NCBI RefSeq assembly: GCF_016464375.1 | Contig: NZ_JADDIU010000011.1 | Span: 1-64,000 of the forward strand | Direction: 5' to 3' | From: Bacillus renqingensis | Lineage (GTDB): Bacteria > Bacillota > Bacilli > Bacillales > Cytobacillaceae | DNA length: 64,000 bases | Part shown: piece after piece, positions 9,651-19,348 of the stretch | How the letters are laid out: every line of letters begins with the position of its first letter | How positions within the stretch are numbered: the first letter of the stretch is position 1 | Program-made: the position numbers and the translations under genes | Notes under the pieces: model-generated | Seen by the model: only the letters and a program-made list of their open reading frames with translations | Told to the model about the DNA's origin: nothing | The model's database searches: none

Positions 9651-10181
9651 CTACCGTCTGTATGTTAAATAACGCTCATACCAAATATCGATAAAATCCG
9701 GGGCAAACGGACCGATCCGTTGTCTAATCCATTGAATCAGTTTATCGACATTCCGTTTCAAAATTTGATCAATGACATCGGGATAATTCATTTCGCGACG
9801 ATGACGTTCATATTCATCCTCATCCAACAAATTAAAGGTCATATCAGGGTACACTTTAATATCAAGATCATAATCAATATACTTCAGTGCTTCACCATCA
9901 AAAATAAAAGGTGAACTGATATTACAATAATAATAAATGCCATCTTCACGGATCATTCCAATCACATTAAACCAATATTGCGAATGAAAGTAACAAATGG
10001 CAGGTTCCCTAGTAATCCATGTCCTGCCGTCCGATTCCGTAACGAGTGTGCGATCATTTCCACCAATCACAAGATTCTGCGATCCTTTTAAAACGGTTGT
10101 CTCTTCCCAGACGCGATGGATGTGCCCATTGTGTTTGTAACTATGTATTTGTACTGGTTCACCTTCGATGGGTACGCCCAT
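9651..10181 (-). CDS. ntdP: Nucleoside tri-/diphosphate phosphatase (DUF402)
   Basis: Soluble metal-dependent phosphatase that hydrolyses nucleoside tri- and diphosphates. The 176-aa product is very close to B. subtilis NtdP (YgaC): [52 protein letters not shown] and [14 protein letters not shown] are all family landmarks. The ATG at 10181 follows GGGGAGAAC. A longer in-frame start six codons upstream has no better ribosome binding site, and the shorter form gives the family length. It lies in the conserved ygaB-ntdP-ygaD order. Confidence 0.92.
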   Translation of the reverse strand: MGVPIEGEPVQIHSYKHNGHIHRVWEETTVLKGSQNLVIGGNDRTLVTESDGRTWITREPAICYFHSQYWFNVIGMIREDGIYYYCNISSPFIFDGEALKYIDYDLDIKVYPDMTFNLLDEDEYERHRREMNYPDVIDQILKRNVDKLIQWIRQRIGPFAPDFIDIWYERYLTYRR

Positions 10182-10300
10182 GTTCTCCCCTACCTTCATT
10201 TCCGAACGCTTTGCAACCTATCTTACCTTTTTTAAAAAATGGTAACAAAGAAAAGTCCTATTTTTTATTATTATAACGGTTAGGACCAGAATTTAAAACA

Positions 10301-10327
10301 AAAGAGCCATAATTATCACGGCTCTTT
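10301..10327 (-). terminator. Terminator of ygaB
   Basis: On the minus strand AAAGAGCC, a loop of about 11 bases, GGCTCTTT, then TGTTTT. It lies 16 bases beyond the ygaB stop. Confidence 0.8.
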
Positions 10328-10343
10328 GTAAAAATTTGCGTAC

Positions 10344-10598
10344 TTAGGTAGGCGTCAAGTTCATTTCACGATAGGAATTAATAACCTCTTCCGTTTGTTG
10401 TTTAAAAATGATCTGAATCTCTTTTAGTTCTTTTTTCATTTCTTGAATGTCGGCTTGGATACTGTCAAGGTCTGTTTGACTTTGCAAGGCCAGTAGTTCC
10501 GCCTCTATCTTTTGACAGCGCTCAATCTCTGCTTGAAGAAATAGTAATTTATCCATCGTCTCGATTTGTTCAGAAACTAATCGATTAAAATCATTCAT
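10344..10598 (-). CDS. ygaB: YgaB-like coiled-coil protein
   Basis: An 84-aa protein, almost entirely helical with heptad character (EQIETMDKLLFLQAEIERC; IQADIQEMKKELKEIQ). It matches the YgaB family found between sspE and ntdP in Bacillus. No enzymatic motif is visible and function is unknown. The frame is open upstream to 10757, but that part is basic and unlike the family. The ATG at 10598 follows AGGCGGTG by six bases and gives the usual length. Confidence 0.75.
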   Translation of the reverse strand: MNDFNRLVSEQIETMDKLLFLQAEIERCQKIEAELLALQSQTDLDSIQADIQEMKKELKEIQIIFKQQTEEVINSYREMNLTPT

Positions 10599-10767
10599 TT
10601 CCTTCACCGCCTTTTTTTGGTTCGTATATGTATTCTTTAAAAAATCCTTCATTCCTTTGACTACTTCTGTAAAGTAAGAGGAAGTTTTGTCGAAATACTT
10701 TCGACTAGCGTTTTTTCTTCTTGCTCGTCTATGCTGACGGAGCGTTGACAAAACCAAAAGAGAAGAC

Positions 10768-10796
10768 GCTCAATACCGAAGTATGAGCGCCTTTTA
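10768..10796 (-). terminator. Terminator of sspE
   Basis: On the minus strand GGCGCTCATAC, TTCG tetraloop, GTATTGAGCGTC, then TTCTCTTTT. Confidence 0.85.
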
Positions 10797-10811
10797 ACAT
10801 AAGTATGTTTA

Positions 10812-11024
10812 TTAGCTTTGGCCGAATTGACCGGCGTTTTGATTTTTCTTAGATTCTGCTTGTTGGTTTTGCTTTCTTACTTGAGCAGCGTTTGTTTCGC
10901 TTGCAAATTCAGTCCCAAATTGTCCTGCAGCACCTGCTCCTGCAGATTGAGCGTTTTGTTGTCTAACTTCTTGGATGTTAGTTCCAGAAGTAGATTTGTT
11001 TGGCTGTTGATTGAATTTTGCCAT
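10812..11024 (-). CDS. sspE: Gamma-type small acid-soluble spore protein
   Basis: A 70-aa spore protein that serves as an amino-acid reserve, degraded by the Gpr protease at germination. It shows the gamma-SASP signature: two Gln/Asn-rich repeats, each with an EFASET-like Gpr cleavage site (here GTEFASETNA) and AGQFG motifs. The start ATG at 11024 is seven bases after a perfect GGAGGTG. An extra five in-frame codons upstream lie over the ribosome binding site. Expression in the forespore under SigG is expected from the family; I did not see a convincing SigG promoter. Confidence 0.93.
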   Translation of the reverse strand: MAKFNQQPNKSTSGTNIQEVRQQNAQSAGAGAAGQFGTEFASETNAAQVRKQNQQAESKKNQNAGQFGQS

Positions 11025-11125
11025 TTTTATCACCTCCACGAGTTTAATTTGCCCTTATTCGTGAAGATTATCCTAAAAAATTTTTTTAAAAAAAGGAAAC
11101 ATGACCACAACCTTCTGCAAAATAA

Positions 11126-11953
<828 letters not shown>

Positions 11954-11989
11954 CTAATGTTGAGAAGTGCTTTGAAAGGAGTTTGAATT

Positions 11990-12181
11990 ATGTATGCTGG
12001 ACGGGATATGACGGAGCTGTCGATGATGTCGATTACAGATTGGAATGATGAGGAATTGGGCTATTTTCACCATGCATTACAGCAAATGATGCCTTATCTT
12101 AACAGTGAGGGGCAGACTATTCATCGGGAAATTATCGATGAGATCCAAAATCGGGGCGGAACAAAACAGCTTAAGCATTGA
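11990..12181 (+). CDS. yfhS: YfhS-like small protein
   Basis: A 63-aa acidic protein starting at ATG behind GAAAGGAGT. It sits between fabL and mutY, where B. subtilis has yfhS. No domain or membrane segment is visible and function is unknown. The identity rests on position and size more than on sequence motifs. Confidence 0.6.
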   Translation: MYAGRDMTELSMMSITDWNDEELGYFHHALQQMMPYLNSEGQTIHREIIDEIQNRGGTKQLKH

Positions 12182-12189
12182 TTTTAGGT

Positions 12190-12250
12190 TATTGACGACC
12201 GTAAAAGAGTAGATTGGGTGGTTTCGGTCGCCAATAGCTTTTTATTCCTC
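12190..12250. terminator. Hairpin between convergent yfhS and mutY
   Basis: TATTGACGACCG pairs with CGGTCGCCAATA across a long loop, followed by GCTTTTTATT on the plus strand. It reaches the mutY stop codon. Confidence 0.55.
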
Positions 12251-13336
12251 TAAAGATTGCTGATACAACTTAAACATCTTCTGATATGGAACAGGGAAGG
12301 CATACTGTTCCATTTCTTCTACTGAAACGAGCTTCCATTCGTCACCTTCTTCAAACTCAGTCGTTATTTTTCCAATATAAACCATGATATTCCAAATCAA
12401 ATGTGAAAAGACATGTTCCACTTGGCCAATGATCCTTCCTAATTGGATATTCAATCCGAGCGATGTGTTAAAAAGTTGCTCGACATAATCCTGTTCACCC
12501 TCCAACGGATGCTTAAGCTCAACGTTCGGAAATTCCCATAAATTTGCAAGCAGACCGGTAGAAGGTCGCTTATGAATCATAATTCTACCGCTGTCATCCA
12601 CTAAAATTGCAGCAGCAAGCTGGACATTACGAGTCTTGTTTTTTTTCGTTTTAACCGGCAGCTCATGTTGCACTCCCTCTTCAAATGCCTGGCAATGCTC
12701 ACGAACTGGACATAACAGACAAGCCGGAGAAGTTGGTGTGCATATCAACGCCCCCAGTTCCATCAATGCCTGATTAAATGCAGACGGATCATCATGGGAA
12801 ATCAGCTCTCGAACCGCCTGCTCAAACACCTTCCGAGACGCAGGCCGGGCGGTATCCTCCCAAATTGAAAGAATTCGTGAAATCACTCGCATCACATTTC
12901 CATCCACCGCAGGCTCTGGCAGACCATAGGCAATACTTAAAATCGCCCCCGCCGTATAAGGTCCTACACCTTTAAGCCTGGTAATTTCCTCAGGGGTGTC
13001 AGGCACCACACCGTTATAGGTTGCTCTAACCTCTTTAACGGCTGATTGTAAATTGCGCACCCTTGAGTAGTAACCCAAGCCTTCCCATGCCTTCAAGATT
13101 TTATCTTCATCAGCATCTGCCAAATCATCGATAGTTGGGAACCATTCGATAAACCGATTGAAATAAGGAATGACCGTATCAACTCTTGTTTGCTGCAGCA
13201 TGATTTCTGACACCCAAACCTTGTAAGGATCTTGATCCTTTCTCCAAGGCAAGTCCCGTTGCTCCCTTTTAAACCAAGAAATTAAATCATTCTGAAAAAT
13301 TTTTATATTAATTTTTTCCAAATTTTTAATTACCAT
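12242..13336 (-). CDS. mutY: A/G-specific adenine DNA glycosylase
   Basis: Removes adenine mispaired with 8-oxoguanine. The 364-aa product has the catalytic glutamate region ([10 protein letters not shown]), the helix-hairpin-helix with catalytic aspartate ([14 protein letters not shown] ... PAVDGNV), a C-x6-C-x2-C-x5-C iron-sulfur loop ([17 protein letters not shown]) and a C-terminal NUDIX-like 8-oxoG recognition domain. The ATG at 13336 follows GGGAGG; the frame remains open 66 codons upstream, but that part is unrelated. Codons for VVPDTP contain the 13-mer GGTGCCTGACACC, which also occurs as an intergenic repeat elsewhere in the window. Confidence 0.93.
   Translation of the reverse strand: MVIKNLEKINIKIFQNDLISWFKREQRDLPWRKDQDPYKVWVSEIMLQQTRVDTVIPYFNRFIEWFPTIDDLADADEDKILKAWEGLGYYSRVRNLQSAVKEVRATYNGVVPDTPEEITRLKGVGPYTAGAILSIAYGLPEPAVDGNVMRVISRILSIWEDTARPASRKVFEQAVRELISHDDPSAFNQALMELGALICTPTSPACLLCPVREHCQAFEEGVQHELPVKTKKNKTRNVQLAAAILVDDSGRIMIHKRPSTGLLANLWEFPNVELKHPLEGEQDYVEQLFNTSLGLNIQLGRIIGQVEHVFSHLIWNIMVYIGKITTEFEEGDEWKLVSVEEMEQYAFPVPYQKMFKLYQQSLEE
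12995..13007. repeat. GGTGTCAGGCACC 13-mer inside mutY
   Basis: Exact copy of the core of the intergenic elements at 20855-20897 and 39690-39708. Here it encodes part of GVVPDTPEE, a normally conserved stretch in MutY, so it may be coincidental. Confidence 0.45.
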
Positions 13337-13453
13337 AATTTTTTCCTCCCTTTTTGATAAACAAACAATGAAAAGGGTATATAATAATAAGTAACCCGTA
13401 TAACGATAATCTAATTTGTCGTTTTTGACAAGAATATTAAGGGGGCAATACGA

Positions 13454-14434
13454 TTGGATACCGGAACCCATGTTGTAATGGGGATTGCGCTTGGCGGGCT
13501 GGCAACACTTGATCCGGCAGTCGCCAGCAGCCATGTCATGACAACGAGTGTTTTAATTGCTACAATTGCTGGTTCACAAATACCAGATATTGATACCATC
13601 TTAAAATTAAGGAATAATGCCATTTATATTAGGAACCACCGTGGGGTCACTCACTCCATCCCGGCAGTATTATTATGGCCGCTGCTACTAACAGCCGTGA
13701 TTTACCCATTTTTTCCTGGGGCTAATCTGTTACACTTGTGGGCTTGGACATTTGCTGCGGTATTTATCCATGTTTTTGTCGATATTTTTAATGCCTATGG
13801 CACACAGGCACTGCGGCCATTTACTTCAAAATGGCTGGCACTTGGTGTGATTAATACGTTTGATCCCTTTATTTTTGCAATTCATGTACTGGGAATCATT
13901 GCCTGGATACTGGGAGCACATCCAGGGTTCACATTTCTAATTGTGTATTTTATCGTCATTGCTTATTATATCAAGCGATATCAGACTAAAAAGCGCGTAT
14001 TAATGGAAGTAAGGTCGATTATACCTGATGCAAAAGAAATCATTATCGCCCCAACGATGAAGTTTCACCAATGGCGTATTGCTGCCATGAATGAAAATAA
14101 ATTTTTTGTTGGCAGATCGGTGGACGGCAAAGTGGAAATTCTCGATCGATTTAAACGGATTCCTGTACCAAACACACCGATCATTGAAGCAGCCAAAAAG
14201 GATCCTAATATCTCAGCGTTTCTTTCCTTTTCACCCGTGTATCGTTGGGAAGTAGATGAATTTGAAGACTATTATGTAGTCAGATTTATTGATTTACGCT
14301 ACCGCAGCAATGGTCACTACCCATTTGTCGCCGTAGTTCAATTGGATCATGACCTCAAGTCCGTTAAATCTTATACCGGCTGGGTGTACAGTGAGAAAAA
14401 ATTACGAAAAAAATTAGGAGCTATTCCTGGTTAA
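13454..14434 (+). CDS. yfhP: YfhP-like membrane-bound metal-dependent hydrolase
   Basis: A 326-aa protein of the YdjM/YfhP family. The N-terminal half is membrane-embedded and carries conserved histidines and aspartates: [34 protein letters not shown] and [13 protein letters not shown]. The C-terminal third is soluble. Family members are predicted phospholipase-like hydrolases; the B. subtilis member has been linked to control of surface or lipid-related traits, but its reaction is not established to my knowledge. The start is TTG at 13454, eight bases after AAGGGGG. It is divergent from mutY. Confidence 0.82.
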   Translation: MDTGTHVVMGIALGGLATLDPAVASSHVMTTSVLIATIAGSQIPDIDTILKLRNNAIYIRNHRGVTHSIPAVLLWPLLLTAVIYPFFPGANLLHLWAWTFAAVFIHVFVDIFNAYGTQALRPFTSKWLALGVINTFDPFIFAIHVLGIIAWILGAHPGFTFLIVYFIVIAYYIKRYQTKKRVLMEVRSIIPDAKEIIIAPTMKFHQWRIAAMNENKFFVGRSVDGKVEILDRFKRIPVPNTPIIEAAKKDPNISAFLSFSPVYRWEVDEFEDYYVVRFIDLRYRSNGHYPFVAVVQLDHDLKSVKSYTGWVYSEKKLRKKLGAIPG

Positions 14435-14446
14435 TGGTTAAAGGGG

Positions 14447-14490
14447 CTGTCCCAAAAGTCGATTTTCCGACTTTTGGACGCCCCTTTTTC
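14447..14490 (+). terminator. Strong terminator after yfhP
   Basis: AAAGGGGCTGTCCCAAAAGTCG pairs across a six-base loop with CGACTTTTGGACGCCCCTTTTT, a long stem with one interruption. A second partial GGACAGACCCTTTTT follows at about 14525. Confidence 0.85.
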
Positions 14491-14572
14491 TGTTCAAAAA
14501 TGTTGATATAACACGGCCTTTTTTGGACAGACCCTTTTTACGTCCCATGAACCGTCCTCTACGTGTTTCTAT

Positions 14573-14851
14573 TTAATGTAGTGTATTCTTGTCTTGCTCC
14601 AAGAAATGTTTATATTTCGGATTGGTTGTAGTGAATTCATGAAGCTTATCTCCATAATTTTCAATCCATTGTTTAACAATTTTTTCTGTCATTTCACTTC
14701 CCATATATTCCTCGCCTGCCCTCGCAAAGGTCGTTTCAAAATCGTCCCATAACAACTCAACCCATGTTCGTGCTTGGTAATAGGAAAGATGGTCATTTTT
14801 CTCAAGCAGCAATTTCGCTAACCGCTCATGATAATCGTTCAATTCAAACAC
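14573..14851 (-). CDS. yfhJ: YfhJ-like WVELL-family protein
   Basis: A 92-aa soluble protein with the defining WVELLWDDFE motif after YYQARTWVE, followed by a helical tail. The family is small, restricted to Bacillus relatives and of unknown function. Its place next to sspK matches B. subtilis yfhJ. Confidence 0.82.
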   Translation of the reverse strand: MFELNDYHERLAKLLLEKNDHLSYYQARTWVELLWDDFETTFARAGEEYMGSEMTEKIVKQWIENYGDKLHEFTTTNPKYKHFLEQDKNTLH

Positions 14852-14906
14852 CTCGTTTACCAGTTTGTTTTAACATAAATAAAAAATATAAACAAATACT
14901 AACTTT

Positions 14907-14932
14907 ACGTGAAAAAGCATTGCTTTTCACGT
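14907..14932. repeat. Inverted repeat upstream of sspK
   Basis: ACGTGAAAAAGC, ATT, GCTTTTCACGT: a nearly perfect dyad between the divergent yfhJ and sspK genes, 29 bases before the sspK start. It could be an operator or a leader hairpin. Confidence 0.45.
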
Positions 14933-14960
14933 TTCTCATTCCCTTTTTGGAGGTATAAGC

Positions 14961-15137
14961 ATGAGAAATAAGGAACGCAACTTCCCCAACCAAAATAATA
15001 ATAAGCTAGAGGGAGAACCGCGGGCGAAAGCGGAGTATGCTTCAAGAAGAGCGGACGGCAGCATTAATACCCATCCACAAGAGCGGATGCGGGCATCCGG
15101 CGAACGTGATGACGAATCACCACAAGTTTGGAAATAA
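14961..15137 (+). CDS. sspK: Small acid-soluble spore protein K
   Basis: A 58-aa protein ([20 protein letters not shown] at the start, ending PQVWK) matching the SspK family of minor spore proteins made in the forespore. It starts at ATG behind TGGAGG. It is short and therefore missing from long-ORF lists. The long intergenic repeat starts immediately after its stop codon, so it has no ordinary terminator of its own. Confidence 0.88.
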   Translation: MRNKERNFPNQNNNKLEGEPRAKAEYASRRADGSINTHPQERMRASGERDDESPQVWK

Positions 15138-15366
15138 TTAGAAATGCGCAAGGCGCCCGCCTATCGGCGTATGGCCTCCTCGAAAAAGCTATCGCTTTTT
15201 CTTCGTGCGATGCTGATGCTACCGAAGCTTTCCTTGTGGAGCGCTCCAACTGAGATAAAGGAAACACGGTGAGCTTTAGCGAACCGATGTTGACTTATCG
15301 TAGGGAGGAGCGCGAAGGACACTAGCCGATGGCGCCTGGAGCTGGACATTTCTCAAAGTCGAATGA
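15138..15366 (+). repeat. Long intergenic repeat, copy A
   Basis: Begins GAAATGCGCAAGGCGCC and ends GGCGCCTGGAGCTGGACA then TTTCTCAAAGTCGAATGAT. Complementary ends (GCGCAAGGCGCC against GGCGCCTGGAGC) suggest a folded cruciform or RNA. It contains the internal module CTCGAAAAAGCTATCGCTTT shared with copies B, D, E and F. Confidence 0.8.
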
Positions 15367-15389
15367 TAATTTCCAATATTGAAAAGCGC

Positions 15390-15414
15390 AAGCCAGAGAA
15401 GCTATTCTCTGGTT
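15390..15414 (-). terminator. Terminator of yfhH
   Basis: On the minus strand AACCAGAGAA, TAGC, TTCTCTGGCTT, followed by GCGCTTTT. The T-tract is interrupted. Confidence 0.6.
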
Positions 15415-15418
15415 TGTC

Positions 15419-15733
15419 TTACTTTAATAAGGAGATCGGTAAGGCCTCTTCTTTACCATCCCCTTTGAGACGATAACCCCAGGCAAATACTCCATTCAAA
15501 TAATCAATTTTGAAGTATTCCCCGGGAGCACCATCAATTTCGTAAATTTTCCCGGCTTTAAATTGGCTCGGGTCTAAAAGATAGGCACGGGCCATTTGTA
15601 CCTTTCTTTCCAAAACCGCAAACTCGTTGATGATCCCCATTTGCTCTGCCTTCCGTGCCTTTTCTTGAAGGGCGGCAATTTCCTGCCATAATTCTTGTTC
15701 GGTCATCTCACTGTAGCGTTTCTCCTGCCGCAT
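15419..15733 (-). CDS. yfhH: YfhH-like protein (DUF1811)
   Basis: A 104-aa protein with an N-terminal helical half (EQELWQEIAALQEKARKAEQ) and a beta-rich C-terminal half (GKIYEIDGAPGEYFKIDYLN). This is the YfhH/DUF1811 pattern, seen next to recX in Bacillus. Function is unknown. It lies 81 bases downstream of recX on the same strand, so the two may be cotranscribed. Confidence 0.82.
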   Translation of the reverse strand: MRQEKRYSEMTEQELWQEIAALQEKARKAEQMGIINEFAVLERKVQMARAYLLDPSQFKAGKIYEIDGAPGEYFKIDYLNGVFAWGYRLKGDGKEEALPISLLK

Positions 15734-15814
15734 TTACCTCACTCCCACGTATCGCTTTATTTTAGTATAATTTTTTTCAAAAAATTAATAAAGCAAAATC
15801 ATGGACAGCACGCG

Positions 15815-16624
15815 TCACGATCTTGCTTTTTCAGATATGAATTTTTCAATCAAGGCAATTGAAAAACCCTTTCGGTACAAAGCCTGTTTCATTTTTTGTT
15901 CATATTCAAACCCAGTATATTGTGCATATTTACGGTGAAGCTTTTCCCCCTGGTATCTGATGGCTTCGAGTTCTTCGTCATCGTCTTTTTCACTTACCGT
16001 TTCTTGTAACACAATTTGAATGACTTCAAATGAATACCCTTTTCGAAGCAGCAGTTGCTCCAGCTTTTGCTTTTGAATTTTTAGTGAATCCTTTGATTGC
16101 TTGTGGAAAAACTTTTCTCCTAGTTTGGCGGCCATTTCGATTTGCTGCTCGAGTGGAAATTCCGTTAACGCCTGGATCACCCTTTCCTCAGCAATCCCTT
16201 TTTCTTTTAATTCTCGCCGAATGAGATCAGGCCCTTTGTCTGTTGTATTGGCCTGTGTCCTCACATAGGCTAGGGCAAATTCCAAATCATTGATGTATTG
16301 TTGAACAGTTAATTTATGAATGACTTCATTAATAATGGGGGCATCGATATCTTTCCGATTGAGATAATCTCTGATCTCCTTTTCCGAGCGAATCCTTCTA
16401 GCAAGATAATGAACAGCTGTATTGTATGCCTTGCGAATGTCGTCTTGATATTGTATTTCCAATAAAGAAAAGTCATCAAGCTCCATTCCTTTTTTTAATT
16501 GAAATTTGATTAGTACATCACTGTCGACACTGAAGGCATATTCCTCACCATTGCCAGAATCGATGAAGATGTTATACCGCTCCTGATTTTTCTGCTGTGT
16601 GGTGATTTTCGTTATAATTGCCAT
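15815..16624 (-). CDS. recX: Regulatory protein RecX
   Basis: Modulator of RecA filaments in recombination and the SOS response. The 269-aa product has the three-helix RecX repeats: YLARRIRSEKEIRDYL, then FALAYVRTQANTTDKGPDLI with RRELKEKGI, and a C-terminal IRYQGEKLHRKYAQ region. The length agrees with the extended Bacillus RecX. ATG start at 16624, with a GAGGTGAGGAC stretch just upstream. Confidence 0.9.
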   Translation of the reverse strand: MAIITKITTQQKNQERYNIFIDSGNGEEYAFSVDSDVLIKFQLKKGMELDDFSLLEIQYQDDIRKAYNTAVHYLARRIRSEKEIRDYLNRKDIDAPIINEVIHKLTVQQYINDLEFALAYVRTQANTTDKGPDLIRRELKEKGIAEERVIQALTEFPLEQQIEMAAKLGEKFFHKQSKDSLKIQKQKLEQLLLRKGYSFEVIQIVLQETVSEKDDDEELEAIRYQGEKLHRKYAQYTGFEYEQKMKQALYRKGFSIALIEKFISEKARS

Positions 16625-16750
16625 GTCCTCACCTCAACAATACTTTACCATATTCTGATGGGGAAACCTGTAATATTTTTACGAAAATCTGTATCTTTCT
16701 TATCGTTAAAGGTAAAAATGTTGATAAGCATGGTGAAAGGAATGAGTACA

Positions 16751-16885
16751 ATGGGTGGAAAGAAAAAAAAGGACATGGGGACAGGAAAATATACATTAAC
16801 AAGCACACAAGAGGTGCTGTATCAGCATGAATTTAAAATGGCAGATCGAGCAGGTGGGTTTACGGACCGAAAGACACGTCTTTAA
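16751..16885 (+). CDS. yfhE: YfhE-like small protein
   Basis: A 44-aa protein (MGGKKKKDMGTGKYTLTSTQ, then EVLYQHEFKMADRAGGFTDR) matching the YfhE family by its STQEVLYxxEF core. The ATG at 16751 is nine bases after AAAGGA; the in-frame ATG at 16742 directly abuts that box and is less likely. Function is unknown. It is divergent from recX, as in B. subtilis. Confidence 0.75.
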   Translation: MGGKKKKDMGTGKYTLTSTQEVLYQHEFKMADRAGGFTDRKTRL

Positions 16886-17010
16886 ATGTTTTAGTTGTCG
16901 AGAGCGGACTATTGGAAGTTTTTCCCATTCATGAACCTCCGTTAATTGTAGAAGCTAATAACGGGAACTTTTCGGTTCTCATTAGTTATCAGTGAAAGGG
17001 GTTTTCGATA

Positions 17011-17193
17011 ATGGGTCGTTCACGCGGACAAAGATCACGTGATAAAAACAAAGGCTCCCTTCCACAGGTGCCAAAGAATATGAAGTCCGACGGAAAAGAT
17101 ATAGAATTTTCGCAAGAGATGGCAGACCAGGCTGATCTTGAGGCACAAGCAAGAGCAAATGCAGCAAGTCAGCGGGTAAGAAAACATAAATAA
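17011..17193 (+). CDS. yfhD: YfhD-like small protein
   Basis: A 60-aa hydrophilic protein with a basic N-terminus and an acidic middle (GRSRGQRSRDKNKGSLPQVP; SDGKDIEFSQEMADQADLEA), characteristic of the YfhD family found beside yfhE. A GAAAGGGG box precedes the ATG. Function is unknown; the composition resembles small spore-associated proteins. Confidence 0.75.
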   Translation: MGRSRGQRSRDKNKGSLPQVPKNMKSDGKDIEFSQEMADQADLEAQARANAASQRVRKHK

Positions 17194-17202
17194 TTTTCAA
17201 AA

Positions 17203-17230
17203 AAGAAGCAGGATTACCCTGCTTCTTCGA
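17203..17230. terminator. Bidirectional terminator between yfhD and the DoxX gene
   Basis: AAGAAGCAGG, ATTA, CCTGCTTCTT with A-rich and T-containing flanks, serving convergent genes. Confidence 0.7.
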
Positions 17231-17242
17231 TAATAAATATGG

Positions 17243-17740
17243 TTAGTTAATTGTCACTTTTTTTGCCTGATTTTTTTTGAAAAAGCCCTTTAGATACGGT
17301 ACAGCGAATCGGTCAAGTCCGAAGTAGTAAGCTCCGGCACCGGCGAATAAGAGGATCATGGCGATAGTGTAGAGAATGGGATTCGTGCTTGTTGTACCTG
17401 CTAACATAAAGTTTAAGTTCATAAAGGCACCGGCAAGTAATGCTGGAATTGTTGCCAACCCAATGATTAATCCAATTCCGACTAAAAGCTCGCCCCACGG
17501 AATCAATACGTTAAAAATATCAACATTAGGAAGCGCAAATTGTTGTAAGAAGTCAGCGTACCAAGCCTGAACGGCCGGGTGATCCCCCGCAGCATTGGCT
17601 AGCGCCCCTTTTAGAAAGCCTCCGGCATCAAAGCCGCCCGCTATTTTTTCATAACCTGCTACAATCCATTGAAACCCGAGATATATCCGTAAAACTGTCC
17701 AAACAACTGCTGCGATAGGGGTTTGGTACCATCTCATCAT
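17243..17740 (-). CDS. DoxX family membrane protein
   Basis: A 165-aa integral membrane protein with four hydrophobic segments (AVVWTVLRIYLGFQWIVAGY; WGELLVGIGLIIGLATIPAL; ALLAGAFMNLNFMLAG; TIAMILLFAGAGAYYFGLDR). This pattern and the GYEKI and FMNLNFMLAG motifs belong to the DoxX/TQO small-subunit family. Roles in the family vary (quinone-linked sulfur oxidation, thiol stress) and cannot be assigned here. I place the start at the ATG at 17740, six bases after GGAG; a TTG four codons upstream is possible. It is monocistronic. Confidence 0.75.
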   Translation of the reverse strand: MMRWYQTPIAAVVWTVLRIYLGFQWIVAGYEKIAGGFDAGGFLKGALANAAGDHPAVQAWYADFLQQFALPNVDIFNVLIPWGELLVGIGLIIGLATIPALLAGAFMNLNFMLAGTTSTNPILYTIAMILLFAGAGAYYFGLDRFAVPYLKGFFKKNQAKKVTIN

Positions 17741-17936
17741 AATCATCTCCAAATGATTTATTTTTTGATAAGGGTTATCAGCTAGCTGTTTCTTGTAGGA
17801 AGTTTGTGAATTGTTTCACCATCTTCTCTACACTTATAATATACTATCCCCTACCTATAAAAACAACGGCTTTCACAGTTTCTTAACATATTTATGTTGG
17901 AAAATTGAATAAGTTGTGAACTTACTGATTAAAGGA

Positions 17937-19172
17937 TTAAATGACTGATACTGCTGCTTTATTTAAAACAGGTAAATCCACTTCACCCAGGATGGAAAAA
18001 TAACAAACCTCCGATTGTTGTTGAACAAATTGCTCTAAATCCTTTTGGGCTGCTTCGATAATAAATGTATCTTTAGCTACCTTATCAATCCAGGTGATCG
18101 CGGAATCGGCTTCTTTCTTTATACCCCCGTGGATGAGCCAATGCTCTTTTGGTTTTTCGCTATCGGGTTTTCCCTTAGAACACTCTTTTCTTGAACCAAT
18201 ATGTTCTATTGAATGACTCTGGCAAACATAAACCAAATCCTCAATCATGGCACTGGCGGTTGGAAACATGCCTGCTCCCGGGCCCTGCAGTGTAATTCTG
18301 CCGACGATATCGGAGTGCACGTTTACGGCATTCTCGACCCCTTCCACATGATAAAATGGATTCTCGTTTCCCACCAAGACCGGTTTTACAGCGGCTACAA
18401 CCCGCCCGTCTTCCCGGCTGATGCTCGCCACATGTTTAAATCTGAGCCCTAATTTTTCCGCCGCTTCCATTAACTCATTCGTAATCGAGGTTATCCCCTG
18501 CCGTTCCACGTCGTGCCAATTAGGTTCTTCCCCGAAGGCGATTCTGCTAAGAATCATGGCTTTATAAAAGGCATCGAAACCCTCAACATCATTTGTAGGG
18601 TCAGCCTCTGCATAGCCATTTTTCTGCGCTTGCAAGAGACTCTCAGCAAAGGACTGCTTCTTTTCACGCATTTCGGACAAGATAAAGTTTGAGGTTCCAT
18701 TTAAAATCCCCTGAATTAGCGACACACGGTTAATTTTTAAAAGCTGCCTTAGGGTTTGAATGACTGGAATTCCTCCGGCAACCGTTGCTTCATAGCCAAC
18801 CAAAACATTGTTTTCCCTCGCCAAGCCAAGCAGTTCCTTTCCATGGTGGGCAAACATTTCTTTATTGGCTGTAATGATATGGCAGCCCCGGCCAATTGCT
18901 TTTTTTAAATACGTAAAAGTCGGCTCTATGTCCACAATCGCTTCAATCACAACGTCAAGCTGGGGAAGCTGAAGAATTTCTGCAAAATCTGTTGTGAGGA
19001 GGACATCTTCTCTAACTTCCCTTTTCTTCTGCTTATTTTGAATAAGAATCGCTGTCACTTCAACTTTTTTCCCAAGAACAGCTGTAATTTCTTCCGCATG
19101 TGATTGAATCGTCCGGTAAACCCCTTCACCAACCGTCCCAAAACCTAATATGGCTACCTTTATTACAGACAT
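17937..19172 (-). CDS. hom: Homoserine dehydrogenase (SAM-riboswitch controlled)
   Basis: Reduces aspartate semialdehyde to homoserine, the branch point to methionine and threonine. The 411-aa product has the NAD(P) motif GFGTVGEGVY, ITANKEMFAHHGKEL and the catalytic region QGILNGTSNFILS ... GYAEADPTNDVEGFDAFYK. The C-terminal part is not an obvious ACT domain, so feedback by threonine may be absent. A SAM aptamer and terminator lie directly upstream, which ties this copy to methionine supply. The ATG is seven bases after GGGGTGG. No thrC or thrB follows. Confidence 0.9.
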   Translation of the reverse strand: MSVIKVAILGFGTVGEGVYRTIQSHAEEITAVLGKKVEVTAILIQNKQKKREVREDVLLTTDFAEILQLPQLDVVIEAIVDIEPTFTYLKKAIGRGCHIITANKEMFAHHGKELLGLARENNVLVGYEATVAGGIPVIQTLRQLLKINRVSLIQGILNGTSNFILSEMREKKQSFAESLLQAQKNGYAEADPTNDVEGFDAFYKAMILSRIAFGEEPNWHDVERQGITSITNELMEAAEKLGLRFKHVASISREDGRVVAAVKPVLVGNENPFYHVEGVENAVNVHSDIVGRITLQGPGAGMFPTASAMIEDLVYVCQSHSIEHIGSRKECSKGKPDSEKPKEHWLIHGGIKKEADSAITWIDKVAKDTFIIEAAQKDLEQFVQQQSEVCYFSILGEVDLPVLNKAAVSVI

Positions 19173-19197
19173 TCATCTTCCACCCCTTATAAAATAA

Positions 19198-19224
19198 AAA
19201 CCTCTTCGATAAGAAGAGGTTTTT
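19198..19224 (-). terminator. Expression-platform terminator of the SAM riboswitch
   Basis: On the minus strand AAACCTCTTC, TTATC, GAAGAGGTTTTTATTTT. Its 5' arm (CCTCTTCTTATC) can pair instead with GATAAGAGGAGG at the 3' side of the aptamer P1 helix, 12 pairs with one G-U. That makes a clear antiterminator alternative. Confidence 0.85.
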
Positions 19225-19233
19225 AGTTTCCTC

Positions 19234-19346
19234 CTCTTATCTTTCAGATCTAAAAAGATCCGCAGGAATTAGCACCTTTTCAAGGAGTACCTTGAAGGTT
19301 GCCGGGCTTCACAGGGCCTAGTCCCTCCGCCGCTCTGGATAAGAGT
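19234..19346 (-). ncRNA. SAM-I (S-box) riboswitch upstream of hom
   Basis: On the minus strand P1 is CTCTTATC ... GATAAGAG. Inside are the S-box landmarks AGAGCGGCGGAGGGACTAGG, CCCTGTGAAGCCCGGCAACC, AAGGTGCTAATTCC and a closing GAAAGATAAGAG. SAM binding should stabilise P1, free the terminator and reduce hom expression. Confidence 0.93.
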
Positions 19347-19348
19347 TT

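Noticed and set aside
10599-10757. N-terminal extension of ygaB
   Set aside because: The frame is open but the peptide is basic and unlike the family, and a good ribosome binding site precedes the internal ATG.
13337-13534. N-terminal extension of mutY by 66 codons
   Set aside because: It overlaps the promoter region and the start of divergent yfhP and is unrelated to MutY; GGGAGG precedes the ATG at 13336.
14921-15349. Several 60-70 codon minus-strand frames over sspK and repeat copy A
   Set aside because: No ribosome binding sites, biased composition, and they lie across sspK and a repeat shared by five other loci.
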